A DNA stretch of 64,000 bases, taken from assembly GCF_000772085.1 (NCBI RefSeq), contig NZ_CP009755.1, forward strand, positions 186,001 to 250,000. Reading direction: 5' to 3'. The stretch is from Curtobacterium sp. MR_MD2014. Lineage in GTDB: Bacteria > Actinomycetota > Actinomycetes > Actinomycetales > Microbacteriaceae. A program made the position numbers and the translations under genes. Under the pieces are notes generated by a model. The model was not told the origin of the DNA, did no database searches, and was given only the letters and a program-made list of their open reading frames with translations. Positions 7,546 through 15,301 of this stretch are shown here, one piece after another (the first letter of the stretch is position 1; each line of letters begins with the position of its first letter).

Positions 7546-8058
7546 TCACGTCGAGTCGCCCGCCGTCTTCCGCCGCACCCGCCCCGCCGACCGCGGCGGG
7601 TGCTGCCGCAGGTGCCCGCTGATCCGCCCGAGGACGTCCCCCAGCTGCGCGGCGTCGTCGTCGCTGATGTGCGCGAACAGCAGTCCGTGCACCGTCGCGA
7701 TGTGCCCGGGCAGCACGGTGGCGAGCGCGTCGCGCCCGGCGTCGGTGAGGGAGACCACGGTGCTCCGCTCGTCGTCGGGTGACGGTCCCCGCGTGACGAG
7801 CCCGCGCTGCTCGAGCACCTGTGCCTGGTAGGTGAGCCCGCTCCGGCTGTAGACGACCCCGTCCGCCAGGTCGGTCATCCGCAGCCGCCCGTCCGGCGCA
7901 TCGCCCAGCCGGGCGAGCAGCTGGAACTGCACGTAGCTGAGTTCGCCGGCGTCGCGGAGCTGCTGCTCGACGGCTGGGCGCAGCAGGGCCGCGACCTCGG
8001 TGAACGACAGGTACGCGCCGAGCTGGGTCGGGGTGAGCGCCGACGGGGGAGAGTCCAT
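7546..8058 (-). CDS. MarR-family transcriptional regulator
   Basis: A 170-residue regulator with the MarR winged-helix layout: dimerisation helix, then QFQLLARLGDAPDGRLRMTD, recognition helix near GVVYSRSGLTYQAQVLEQRG, and the wing LVTRGPSPDDERSTVVSLTD with the conserved DxR. It is divergent from a quinone-oxidoreductase-like gene, and two near-identical palindromes lie in the 90-bp gap. It therefore most likely represses itself and the reductase until a small-molecule or oxidant signal binds. The C-terminal 15 residues are basic and probably disordered. Confidence 0.85.
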   Translation of the reverse strand: MDSPPSALTPTQLGAYLSFTEVAALLRPAVEQQLRDAGELSYVQFQLLARLGDAPDGRLRMTDLADGVVYSRSGLTYQAQVLEQRGLVTRGPSPDDERSTVVSLTDAGRDALATVLPGHIATVHGLLFAHISDDDAAQLGDVLGRISGHLRQHPPRSAGRVRRKTAGDST

Positions 8059-8075
8059 GCCCCGATCCTACCTGT

Positions 8076-8128
8076 TGCTTCGAACTCGAAGCAGGTGTAC
8101 GGTCGACCCATCGCTTCGAATTCGAAGC
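8076..8128. promoter_or_regulatory. Twin MarR operators
   Basis: TGCTTCGAACTCGAAGCA (8076-8093) and GCTTCGAATTCGAAGC (8113-8128) are two copies of the same palindrome, with centres 36 bp apart, between the MarR gene and the divergent reductase. The second ends 20 bp before the reductase start. Near-identity of the two sites makes them the obvious binding sites of the adjacent MarR protein. Confidence 0.75.
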
Positions 8129-8148
8129 AAACAATGAAGGGGAACATC

Positions 8149-9093
8149 ATGAACGAGGACACCATGCAGGCAGTGCGGTTCCACGAGGTCGGCGGTCCGG
8201 AGGTCCTGCGGATCGAGGACGTCGAGCGCCCGGTTCCGGGCACGGGCGAGGTGCTGGTGCAGGTCACCGCCTCCGCCTACAACGCCGCCGACAACGGCAT
8301 GCGCGGCGGGTTCCTGCCGATCCCGGTCCAGCTGCCGCACGTTCCCGGCTACGACGTGTCCGGCACGGTCGCCGCGCTGGGCGAGGGCGTCGACGGCCTC
8401 GCCGTGGGCGACGCGGTGGTCGGGTTCCTGCCGATGGAACGCGACGGCGGTGCCGCCGAGTACGTCGTCACACCCGCGGAGGCACTGGTCGCCGCCCCGA
8501 CGGGCGTCCCGCTGGTGGACGCCGCGGCACTCCCGTCGGTGGCGCTGACGGCATGGCAGGCACTGTTCGACGAGGGTCGCCTCGAGGCGGGCCAGCGCGT
8601 GCTGATCAACGGCGCCGGTGGCGTGGTCGGGAAGTACGCGATCCAGCTCGCCGTCCGTGCCGGTGTGCACGTGGTCGCCACCGCGAGCCCGCGGAGCGCC
8701 GACGCGGTCCGCGCCGCGGGGGCCCAGCAGGTGATCGACCACACCACGACCGACGTCTTGGCGGCGGTCGACGAGCCGGTCGACGTGCTGCTGAACCTCG
8801 CGCCGATCGAGCCGGAGCAGTTCCGGGCGCTCGTCGCCGCCGTGCGTGACGGCGGGGTCGTGGTGAGCACCACGGCGTTCATGGCGACGCCGGACGACGA
8901 GTCCCGGGGCGTCCGCGCCGCCACGGTGTTCGTCCTGCCGGACCGCGGGCGCCTGGCCGAGCTCGTCGCGCTCGTCGACGCCGGGCAGCTGACGGTCGAG
9001 GTCACCCGGCGCATCCGGCTCGAGGACCTCCCGGCGCTGCACGCCGAGGGCGCGGCCGGGCGGATCGCCGGCAAGGTCGTCGTCACCGTCTGA
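8149..9093 (+). CDS. NADP-dependent quinone-oxidoreductase-like protein (MDR family)
   Basis: 314 residues; the start is ATG 8149 with AAGGGG 7 nt upstream. It is a zinc-free medium-chain dehydrogenase/reductase. The GroES-like domain (about 1-115) has the motif VPGYDVSGTVAALGEGV but lacks the zinc-binding Cys set. The Rossmann domain has INGAGGVVGKYAIQLA (about 161-176) for NADPH. Such proteins reduce quinones or reactive enones, or detoxify aldehydes; the substrate is not readable. Control by the adjacent MarR suggests induction by a reactive or phenolic compound. It ends 21 bp from the convergent GH36 gene. Confidence 0.85.
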   Translation: MNEDTMQAVRFHEVGGPEVLRIEDVERPVPGTGEVLVQVTASAYNAADNGMRGGFLPIPVQLPHVPGYDVSGTVAALGEGVDGLAVGDAVVGFLPMERDGGAAEYVVTPAEALVAAPTGVPLVDAAALPSVALTAWQALFDEGRLEAGQRVLINGAGGVVGKYAIQLAVRAGVHVVATASPRSADAVRAAGAQQVIDHTTTDVLAAVDEPVDVLLNLAPIEPEQFRALVAAVRDGGVVVSTTAFMATPDDESRGVRAATVFVLPDRGRLAELVALVDAGQLTVEVTRRIRLEDLPALHAEGAAGRIAGKVVVTV

Positions 9094-9114
9094 GGGAGGA
9101 CGACCGCCGGCCGG

Positions 9115-10620
9115 TCAGCCGATGAAGGACGCCGCGTCGACCGCGTGCTCGCCCGTGACGTACGGGGTGAGGTCGACCACCCGGTCGTCGAGGCGGAAGA
9201 CGTACCGGCCGACCTGCTCGACCACGGCGCTCCGGCCGAGCCAGTCCGCGGCCTCGGAGCGCTCCTCCGGTCGGAGCCAGTCGACGGGGTCGGACGTCGA
9301 CCGGAACCCGAGGACCGCCGCGGTGTCCTGCAGCGCCCGACGCTCGTCCGGACCGAGCAGGTTCCGCGCACTGCGGAAGTAGACCGAGTCGGGGTCCACT
9401 TCGTACAGCCGCCGCATCCACACCCGGTTGACCGAGGACACCAGCGCGTTGCGGGCGCCCTCGCCGGAGGGGTCGCCCACCCGCTCGGCGTTGTCCCAGA
9501 ACGGCGCGACGTCCGGTCCGACACGGGCTCCGTCGAACACCCCGACCGAGGGGATCATCGGGACCCCGCACCCGAGCAGGTAGACGTCGTCGCCGACGGT
9601 GGCTCGGATGTGCTCGATCGCCTGCCGGTAGACCTGTTCGCGGGGCAGGTCGACGTGTCGGTGCCCGGCGATCGCCCCGGCGTACATGAAGTCGAGCTTC
9701 AGGTAGCTGTAGCCGTCCGCGGTGATCCGGTCGAACACCCCGCGGAGGTGGTCGGTCACCTCCGGGTTCGTCGTGTCGAGCGAGTGGTAGTGCGACCCCC
9801 AGTTGTGCCCGGTGACGAGCGGACGGCCGTCGTCACCCGCGACGAGCAGGTCGGGGCGCTCGGTGGCGATCGTCGAGCCGGGCAGGGCTATCAGCGGCGC
9901 GAGCCAGATGCCCGGACGGAAGCCGTGGCGCGCGATGGTCCGTGCGGTCGCCGCCATCCCGCTCGGGAAGTCGGGCCCCGCCGTCCAGTCGCCGACGATG
10001 GGCTCCCACCCGTCGTCCAGCTGGAAGACGTCGACCGGGTAGCCCTCGAGGTCGGCGGCCGCCCGCGCGATCCGGTCCTCGGTGATGTCCTCGTGGTACG
10101 AGTACCAGCTGCTCCACACGGTGCCGGCGCGGGCCGTCCGGCGACCGAGCCGCTCGGTGACCCGGTCGGCGTACGCGGCGAAGACGTCCTGCTCGGCGCC
10201 GTACGCGACGAACCACTCCGCGTCGTCCTGCTCGCTCGACGCCCACAGGACGTTGCCGTCGGCGCCGACCCGCGGGGTGCCGAGCCCGAGCGCCCCGACG
10301 AGGAGGGTGCCGCCGTCCGGACCGGTCACCGCACCCACCGCGCTGCCGGAGTGCGCGTGCGGTGTCTCGTTCGCGGCGTCGTCGGCGGTCAGCAGGCGTT
10401 CGGGGCTGTCCTTGATCCCGATGGTGTCGCCGTCGACCCGCGTCCACCCGCTCGGGCTCCACGAGTTCCAGCCGTGCCGGTAGAACTCGGCGCGGTGCCC
10501 GAAGGGGTGGAGCAGCGCGACGGGGCCCGCCGGGACGAGCCACCCGTCCGCCGTCCGGCGGGGTGGTCCGGAGACGTTCGCGGGCACCCGGAGGCCGTCG
10601 AACTCGAACGTGTACTGCAC
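9115..10620 (-). CDS. GH36 alpha-galactosidase / alpha-N-acetylgalactosaminidase
   Basis: A 501-residue GH36 enzyme with an N-terminal beta domain (HGWNSWSPSGW near 49-59) and a (beta/alpha)8 barrel. The predicted nucleophile is Asp310 in YLKLDFMYAG and the acid/base is Asp370 in ARVGPDVAPFWD. The substrate-site motif is DVFQLDDGWEP (about 197-207). No signal peptide is present, so it acts in the cytoplasm on imported oligosaccharides. GH36 includes alpha-galactosidases and alpha-N-acetylgalactosaminidases. The neighbouring AgaS, GatZ-like and NagA genes tilt the prediction toward a GalNAc- or Gal-containing glycan. It is the last gene of the operon 14120-9115. At 501 residues it is compact compared with the roughly 700-residue GH36 enzymes. 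Confidence 0.85.
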   Translation of the reverse strand: MQYTFEFDGLRVPANVSGPPRRTADGWLVPAGPVALLHPFGHRAEFYRHGWNSWSPSGWTRVDGDTIGIKDSPERLLTADDAANETPHAHSGSAVGAVTGPDGGTLLVGALGLGTPRVGADGNVLWASSEQDDAEWFVAYGAEQDVFAAYADRVTERLGRRTARAGTVWSSWYSYHEDITEDRIARAAADLEGYPVDVFQLDDGWEPIVGDWTAGPDFPSGMAATARTIARHGFRPGIWLAPLIALPGSTIATERPDLLVAGDDGRPLVTGHNWGSHYHSLDTTNPEVTDHLRGVFDRITADGYSYLKLDFMYAGAIAGHRHVDLPREQVYRQAIEHIRATVGDDVYLLGCGVPMIPSVGVFDGARVGPDVAPFWDNAERVGDPSGEGARNALVSSVNRVWMRRLYEVDPDSVYFRSARNLLGPDERRALQDTAAVLGFRSTSDPVDWLRPEERSEAADWLGRSAVVEQVGRYVFRLDDRVVDLTPYVTGEHAVDAASFIG

Positions 10621-10632
10621 GGGTGGTCTCCT

Positions 10633-10680
10633 CGTGGTGTCGGTGCGTGGTGTCGATGCCTGGTGTCGGTGCGTGGTGTC
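10633..10680. repeat. Short direct repeats between kinase and GH36 genes
   Basis: The 58-bp gap is built of imperfect copies of GGTGTCGGTGCGT and GGTGTCGATGCCT. No hairpin is evident. The repeats separate the GH36 gene from the coupled upstream genes and leave room for a ribosome site near 10628. Confidence 0.4.
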
Positions 10681-11662
10681 AGCGGGCGGCGCTGGAGGTG
10701 GCCGGGACCGTCTCCGCGGTGAACCGCTCGGGGATCGGTGCCCCGGCCCGGCGCATCGCGACCAGGACGCTGCCGACGGTCGGATCGTGTCGGGGTTCGA
10801 CGAGCTCGAGGGTCGTGTCCTCGGCGAGCAGTGCGATGGCGAACGCCTCGCGGAACCGCGGCGCCCGGAAGAGCCCGCCGGAGTACGACACGGGGACCGG
10901 CTCGTCGGCGGGGAAGCCGAGCGCGCGGACCGTCGTGCCGACCAGGGTCGTGAGCTCCGCGGCGGCGCGGCGCAGGACGTCGGCAGCAGCGTCGTCGCCG
11001 GCGTCGGCGGCTGCGACGACCACCTTCGCCAGGTCGGCGACGGTGCCGCGGTCCGCGCCCCACTCGTCCATGACGACGCCGATCAGGTCGAGGTCCTCGG
11101 TCACCCCGACCCGCTCGCGCACGAGTGCGTGCAGCGGACCCCGGGGGAGTCGGCCGTCCGCCATCCGCGAGAAGGCGTTGAGCCCCTGGACGGCGACCCA
11201 GTACGCGGACCCCTCGTCGCCGAACACCTCGCTCCAGCCGCCGACGCGGTGCGCGGTGCCGCCGCGCTCGCCGTAGGCCATCGACCCGGTGCCGGCGATC
11301 ACGTTGACGCCGTCGCGGCCGGCCAGCGATCCGGCCCAGCCGCCGACCATGTCGTTGCCGCAGGAGTACCGGTCGTGTCCGAGCACGTCGGCGGGGAGGG
11401 CGTCGAGCACGGGAGTGTCACGACTCGACTCCCCGTGACCGGGGATGCCGAAGTGCGCGAACGTGATGTCCGCCGGGGCGATGCCGGCCGCCGACGTCAC
11501 CGCGTCGACGCCCGCACGGACGACGTCGCCGACGAGACCGGTCCCCGCGTCGAACCAGGAGGAGGCCGGCTGCCGCGACTCGGCGAGCGTGGTGCCCTCG
11601 CCGTCGGTGAGCAGGAACGCGGTCTTGGTGCCGCCGCCGTCCATGCCGAGGAAGACGGTCAT
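10679..11662 (-). CDS. BadF/BadG-type N-acetylhexosamine kinase
   Basis: 327 residues with the ASKHA ATPase fold. The phosphate-1 loop is MDGGGTKTAF (about 7-16), the adenosine region is IAGTGSMAYG, and WSEVFGDEGSAYWV is the motif of eukaryotic-type GlcNAc kinases and relatives. Enzymes of this family phosphorylate GlcNAc, GalNAc, glucosamine or related sugars at O6. Coupling to AgaS (ATGA overlap at 11659-11662) makes GalNAc or galactosamine the likely substrate. Since the transporters in this cluster are ABC type and do not phosphorylate, a cytoplasmic kinase is needed, which fits. Confidence 0.8.
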   Translation of the reverse strand: MTVFLGMDGGGTKTAFLLTDGEGTTLAESRQPASSWFDAGTGLVGDVVRAGVDAVTSAAGIAPADITFAHFGIPGHGESSRDTPVLDALPADVLGHDRYSCGNDMVGGWAGSLAGRDGVNVIAGTGSMAYGERGGTAHRVGGWSEVFGDEGSAYWVAVQGLNAFSRMADGRLPRGPLHALVRERVGVTEDLDLIGVVMDEWGADRGTVADLAKVVVAAADAGDDAAADVLRRAAAELTTLVGTTVRALGFPADEPVPVSYSGGLFRAPRFREAFAIALLAEDTTLELVEPRHDPTVGSVLVAMRRAGAPIPERFTAETVPATSSAAR

Positions 11663-12792
11663 GCCCGTGCAGCTCCCGCGCGGTGGTCGTGGATGGTCAC
11701 GCCCTGGACGACGCGGTTGACCGTGCCGCCCGGGAACGGGTTGTCCGGGGTGCACCCGTGCGCGACGGACGTGGCGAGCGCGAGGAGCTGGGCGAAGCCG
11801 ACCAGGGCGACGCTGCGGAACGCGTCGTCGAGGCCCGCCAGGTCGTCGAGCGGGAAGGAACGCTCGTCGTCCGCGTCCCCGCCGACCGAGACGACCCGGA
11901 CGGCTCCGTCCGCGCGGAGCTCGCGGAGGATGTCCGCGTCGTACCGCGCCGTGTACGGGTCCGACGAGCCGTAGACGACCACCAGGGTGTGCGCGCCCGC
12001 GACGGCCTTCGGGCCGTGCCGGAAGCCGAGCGGGGTGTCGAAGAACGACACGACCCCGCCGGCGGTGAGCTCGAGCAGCTTCAGCGCCGATTCGCGTGCC
12101 AGGCCCTGCAGCGCTCCGCTGCCCAGGTACACGACGCGTTCGGTGCCCTCCGCGAGCGAGGCGATCCGTGCCTCCAGGCCGGCGATCGTCCGTGCCGCCG
12201 CGACCAGCGCGCCGGTGCGGGCCACGAGCTCCGGCCGGAAGGCCAGGAGGACGGCGAGGAGCATCGTGGAGAAGCTGGACGTCATCGCGAAGCCGGTGTC
12301 GTTCGTCTCGGCCGGCATGTCGAGGACGAAGGACCGGTCCTGCCCGCGGTGCTCGCGGGCGAGGGCGCCCGTGGGGTCGCAGGTGACGACCAGGTGGTGC
12401 GCACCGGGCGCGACGTCGTCGACGACGCGGGTCGCTGCGACGCTCTCCGGACTGTTGCCCGAGCGGGCGAACGAGACCAGGAGCACCCGGCCGGGGTCGC
12501 CGAGCGAGCCGTGCGGGTCGGCGACGATGTCGGTCGTGGCGATCGACTCGACGCGACGGCCGAGGTGGCGGCGCAGGTCGACGCTCGCGATGTCCCCGAC
12601 GAAGGCCGAGGTGCCGGCCCCGGTGAGCACGATGCGCAGGTCCTCGTCGGCGAGCAGCGGCTGCAGGAAGGCGTCGAGCGCGGCACGGCGGTCGTCGAGC
12701 GACGCGACGAGGCGCTGCCAGCTGTCGGGCTGCTGCAGGATCTCGCGGTGGGTCGCGGTCTCGTCGGCGCGGACGGGGGCGGTGGTGGTCAC
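11659..12792 (-). CDS. agaS: AgaS-type SIS-domain aminosugar isomerase/deaminase
   Basis: 377 residues with two SIS domains. The first carries LTGAGTSAFVGD (about 56-67) and SFARSGNSPES, and the second carries VVYLGSGALQGLARESALKL and FRHGPKA. Members of the AgaS family convert galactosamine-6-phosphate to tagatose-6-phosphate with release of ammonia. The GTG at 12792 overlaps the upstream GatZ-like stop (GTGA). The stop overlaps the kinase start. This tight coupling supports a single metabolic unit. A GlmS-like or FrlB-like isomerase is the main alternative, but the neighbours favour AgaS. Confidence 0.85.
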   Translation of the reverse strand: MTTTAPVRADETATHREILQQPDSWQRLVASLDDRRAALDAFLQPLLADEDLRIVLTGAGTSAFVGDIASVDLRRHLGRRVESIATTDIVADPHGSLGDPGRVLLVSFARSGNSPESVAATRVVDDVAPGAHHLVVTCDPTGALAREHRGQDRSFVLDMPAETNDTGFAMTSSFSTMLLAVLLAFRPELVARTGALVAAARTIAGLEARIASLAEGTERVVYLGSGALQGLARESALKLLELTAGGVVSFFDTPLGFRHGPKAVAGAHTLVVVYGSSDPYTARYDADILRELRADGAVRVVSVGGDADDERSFPLDDLAGLDDAFRSVALVGFAQLLALATSVAHGCTPDNPFPGGTVNRVVQGVTIHDHRAGAARA

Positions 12793-14120
12793 AGGGACTC
12801 CTTGCTGGTGGTGGTGGTGACCGTACCGGTGGCCTGCGCGCGCGGGGCGACGGCGGCGGCGTACGGACGCAGGACGTCGCGGACGCGGTCGAGCACGATG
12901 TCCTCGGCACGGTTCGGCAGCAGGCCCTCGCGGACCCGCTCGTACTGCACGGGCAGGTACTGGCTCAGCAGCGGGAGCGGGATGCCGACCTCGTCGAGGC
13001 TGCGGACGAGCGCCTCGGTCGCGGCGGTGATCTCCGGGTCCGGCCAGTAGTAGCGCATGCGGTCGCTGTAGCTGTAGGTGCGGGCGATGCGCTGCTCGTG
13101 CGCGTCGCCCTCGTAGTAGCGCTCCCAGCGGTCCGGCTCCGCGAGCATCCGACGCTCGACGACGCCGCGCAGGTCGACCGCGCTGCCGTCCGGGACGAGT
13201 TCGGACTCGACGGCGTCGAGGGCGAACAGCGCCTCGCGGAGCCCGAAGGTCAGGCCGGGGCCGACCTTGAGCACCGCCCAGTGGTCGTCGACCAGGGCAC
13301 GGAGCGCCTCGGGCGTCTGGTAGTCGGTCGAGTGAGCCTCGTACACGAGTCCGGGCGTCGCCTCGATGACCTCCTGCAGCGCGGTCGTGGCCTCGGGCAC
13401 GTAGTCGATGACCTGCAGGTGGTCGAACTCCACCGCGGGCTGCACGACGAGCGCGACGACGCGTGGCCACACGTCGGCGAGGCCGGCGCGCTCGAACGCC
13501 GCACGGTGCACGTCGAGCGTCCCGACCGCGGCCGTCGCCGGGGTCGGCTCGAGGTCGTGCAGCGTCTCCTTCGCCCCGCCGGGGGTCGGGACCTCGGTGC
13601 CGATGACGTAGACGATGCCGTCGCGGTCGATCCCGGCGTCGGTGGCGGCGGACTCCGCGGCGGCGAGCAGCACGGCGGCCCGCTCGGCGACGACCGCGTC
13701 GGTCAGCGGGGCGACCTCGCCCTGCAGCGGCATGCTGCAGTCGAGGTGGATCTTCGTGTAGCCGGCGGTGACGTAGGCGCGGACGAGGTCGACGGCGAGC
13801 GGCATCGCCTCGGCGGCCGGGCGGTCCTGCCACGTGTTCGGGCCGAGGTGGTCGCCGCCGAGGACGAGCCGGTCGGCCGGGAAGCCCTCGGCCTCGGCGA
13901 GGTCGAGCACCGCGGCCCGGAAGTCCGCGGGGGTCATGCCGGTGTACCCGCCGAACTGGTCGACCTGGTTCGAGGTCGCCTCGATGAGCAGGGGGGCGTC
14001 GTCCTCGAGTGCCTGGCGCATCGAGGCCCGCAGGACGTACGGGTTCGCCGAGCAGACCGAGTACATGCCCTCACCGGATCCGGCACGGTGGCGAGCGACG
14101 AGCGCAGTGATGGGGTTCAC
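12789..14120 (-). CDS. gatZ: GatZ/KbaZ-family tagatose-1,6-bisphosphate aldolase accessory subunit
   Basis: 443 residues of the GatZ/KbaZ family: N-terminal CSANPYVLRASM (about 23-34), then IEATSNQVDQFGGYTGM, LGGDHLGPNTWQ, HLDCSMPLQGE, VIGTEVPTPGGA and YEAHSTDYQT. In enterobacteria this protein is the non-catalytic stabiliser of GatY/KbaY aldolase; related AgaZ proteins have been proposed to be tagatose-6-phosphate kinases. No GatY/KbaY catalytic subunit is in the window, so either it is elsewhere or this protein has its own activity. The GTG at 14120 has AGGAGA 6 nt upstream. It is the first gene of the operon, divergent from the DeoR regulator. Confidence 0.85.
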   Translation of the reverse strand: MNPITALVARHRAGSGEGMYSVCSANPYVLRASMRQALEDDAPLLIEATSNQVDQFGGYTGMTPADFRAAVLDLAEAEGFPADRLVLGGDHLGPNTWQDRPAAEAMPLAVDLVRAYVTAGYTKIHLDCSMPLQGEVAPLTDAVVAERAAVLLAAAESAATDAGIDRDGIVYVIGTEVPTPGGAKETLHDLEPTPATAAVGTLDVHRAAFERAGLADVWPRVVALVVQPAVEFDHLQVIDYVPEATTALQEVIEATPGLVYEAHSTDYQTPEALRALVDDHWAVLKVGPGLTFGLREALFALDAVESELVPDGSAVDLRGVVERRMLAEPDRWERYYEGDAHEQRIARTYSYSDRMRYYWPDPEITAATEALVRSLDEVGIPLPLLSQYLPVQYERVREGLLPNRAEDIVLDRVRDVLRPYAAAVAPRAQATGTVTTTTSKESL

Positions 14121-14209
14121 GTGGTTCTCCTGGTGCGTGCGCCGCGGTCGGCGGCGCTGCCGACGCGGCACCGTCCGGCGCCGCGTCCGGACCCAGTGTC
14201 GGCAACGAC

Positions 14210-14260
14210 CGATCACTTCCGCTGCCACAACGATCACTCCGGTCATTCGCAGTGATCGTT
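14210..14260. promoter_or_regulatory. Operator region with three CGATCACT half-sites
   Basis: CGATCACT occurs at 14210-14217 and 14231-14238, spaced exactly 21 bp, and its inverse AGTGATCG at 14251-14258. The inner pair extends to perfect arms AACGATCACT (14229-14238) and AGTGATCGTT (14251-14260). The region lies between the gatZ operon and the DeoR gene, where autoregulation is expected. A possible leaderless -10 (CATGAT, 14267-14272) precedes the DeoR start by 6 nt. Confidence 0.65.
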
Positions 14261-14278
14261 CTGGCGCATGATGGGTCC

Positions 14279-15067
14279 ATGGACAACGACTCGCCGGACG
14301 TCGGCCGCAAGCGGCGGGACCGGATGCGGGACATCCTCGAGCGGGTGCGGGAGCAGGGCTCGACGAGCACCGACGAGCTGATCCGGGCCTGCGGCGTCTC
14401 GGCGGCCACGGTCCGACGCGACCTCGGCGAGCTCGAGGCGCGCGGTCTCGTCGTGCGCAGCTACGGCCGGGTCGAGTCCGTCGGTGCGCTCCCGGAGCTG
14501 CCCGTCGTGATGCGTGCCTCGGAGGCCGACGCCGCCAAGCGCGCGGTCGGTCGGCTCGCCGCACGGCTCCTGCCCCCGGGGCGACAGGCCGTCGCGGTCA
14601 GCGGGGGGACCACCACGAAGGAGGTCGTGCGGGCGCTCGGCGACCGGAACGGTCTGACGGTGATCACGAACGCCGTGACCATCGCGCTCGAGGTCTCGCG
14701 CAGCCCGCGGGTGAAGACGATCCTGACCGGCGGCACGCTCCGCGCCACCTCGCTCGAGGCGGTCGGTCCCCTGGCCGAGGCCGCGTTCGCGGCGTTCAAG
14801 GTCACGACGGCGTTCCTCGGCACGGACGGCATCAGCGCGGCCGGCGGCGTCACCACGCACGACGACACCGAGGCGCGGACGAACGGCGTGATGGTGACGC
14901 ACGCCGACCGCGTGGTCGTGGTGTGCGACGGCTCGAAGGTCGGGCGGCAGACGATGGCGCGGATGGCCGACATCGGCGACGTGTCGGTCCTGGTGACCGA
15001 CGAGCACGCCCCGGCGGAGGCGCTCGAGCAGATCGCCGCGGCCGGGGTCGAGGTCCTCATCGCCTGA
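14279..15067 (+). CDS. DeoR-family regulator of the amino-sugar cluster (AgaR-like)
   Basis: 262 residues. An N-terminal winged helix (about 10-65) carries STDELIRACGVSAATVRRDL. A DeoR sugar-phosphate sensor domain carries AVSGGTTTKEVVRAL, TNAVTIALEV, TILTGGTLR, FLGTDGISAAGGVTTHD and VCDGSKVG. The start ATG 14279 was preferred over the in-frame start at 14252, which lies inside the operator. It is divergent from gatZ and upstream of the GH4 gene and its transporter, and probably represses both units until a sugar phosphate binds. Confidence 0.85.
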   Translation: MDNDSPDVGRKRRDRMRDILERVREQGSTSTDELIRACGVSAATVRRDLGELEARGLVVRSYGRVESVGALPELPVVMRASEADAAKRAVGRLAARLLPPGRQAVAVSGGTTTKEVVRALGDRNGLTVITNAVTIALEVSRSPRVKTILTGGTLRATSLEAVGPLAEAAFAAFKVTTAFLGTDGISAAGGVTTHDDTEARTNGVMVTHADRVVVVCDGSKVGRQTMARMADIGDVSVLVTDEHAPAEALEQIAAAGVEVLIA

Positions 15068-15301
15068 GCGCTCCACGCCCGAACGCGCACTCGTCCTGCG
15101 CGTTTCGCGAGGCTGCGTGGTGGTCGTGCCCACCGCGCCCTACCGTGGGGCCCGGCCGGCGAACCCCGTCGAGGCCGCGCACCCGGACGCCGCAGGAGCC
15201 CGCGTCGGGACGCGTGACCTCCCACCCCTCCGTGCCCTCTGCCACCCGCCGGGTGGCCCCGACCGTCGTCCCTCGGCGGTACCCCGAACGAAGGGCTTCC
15301 C

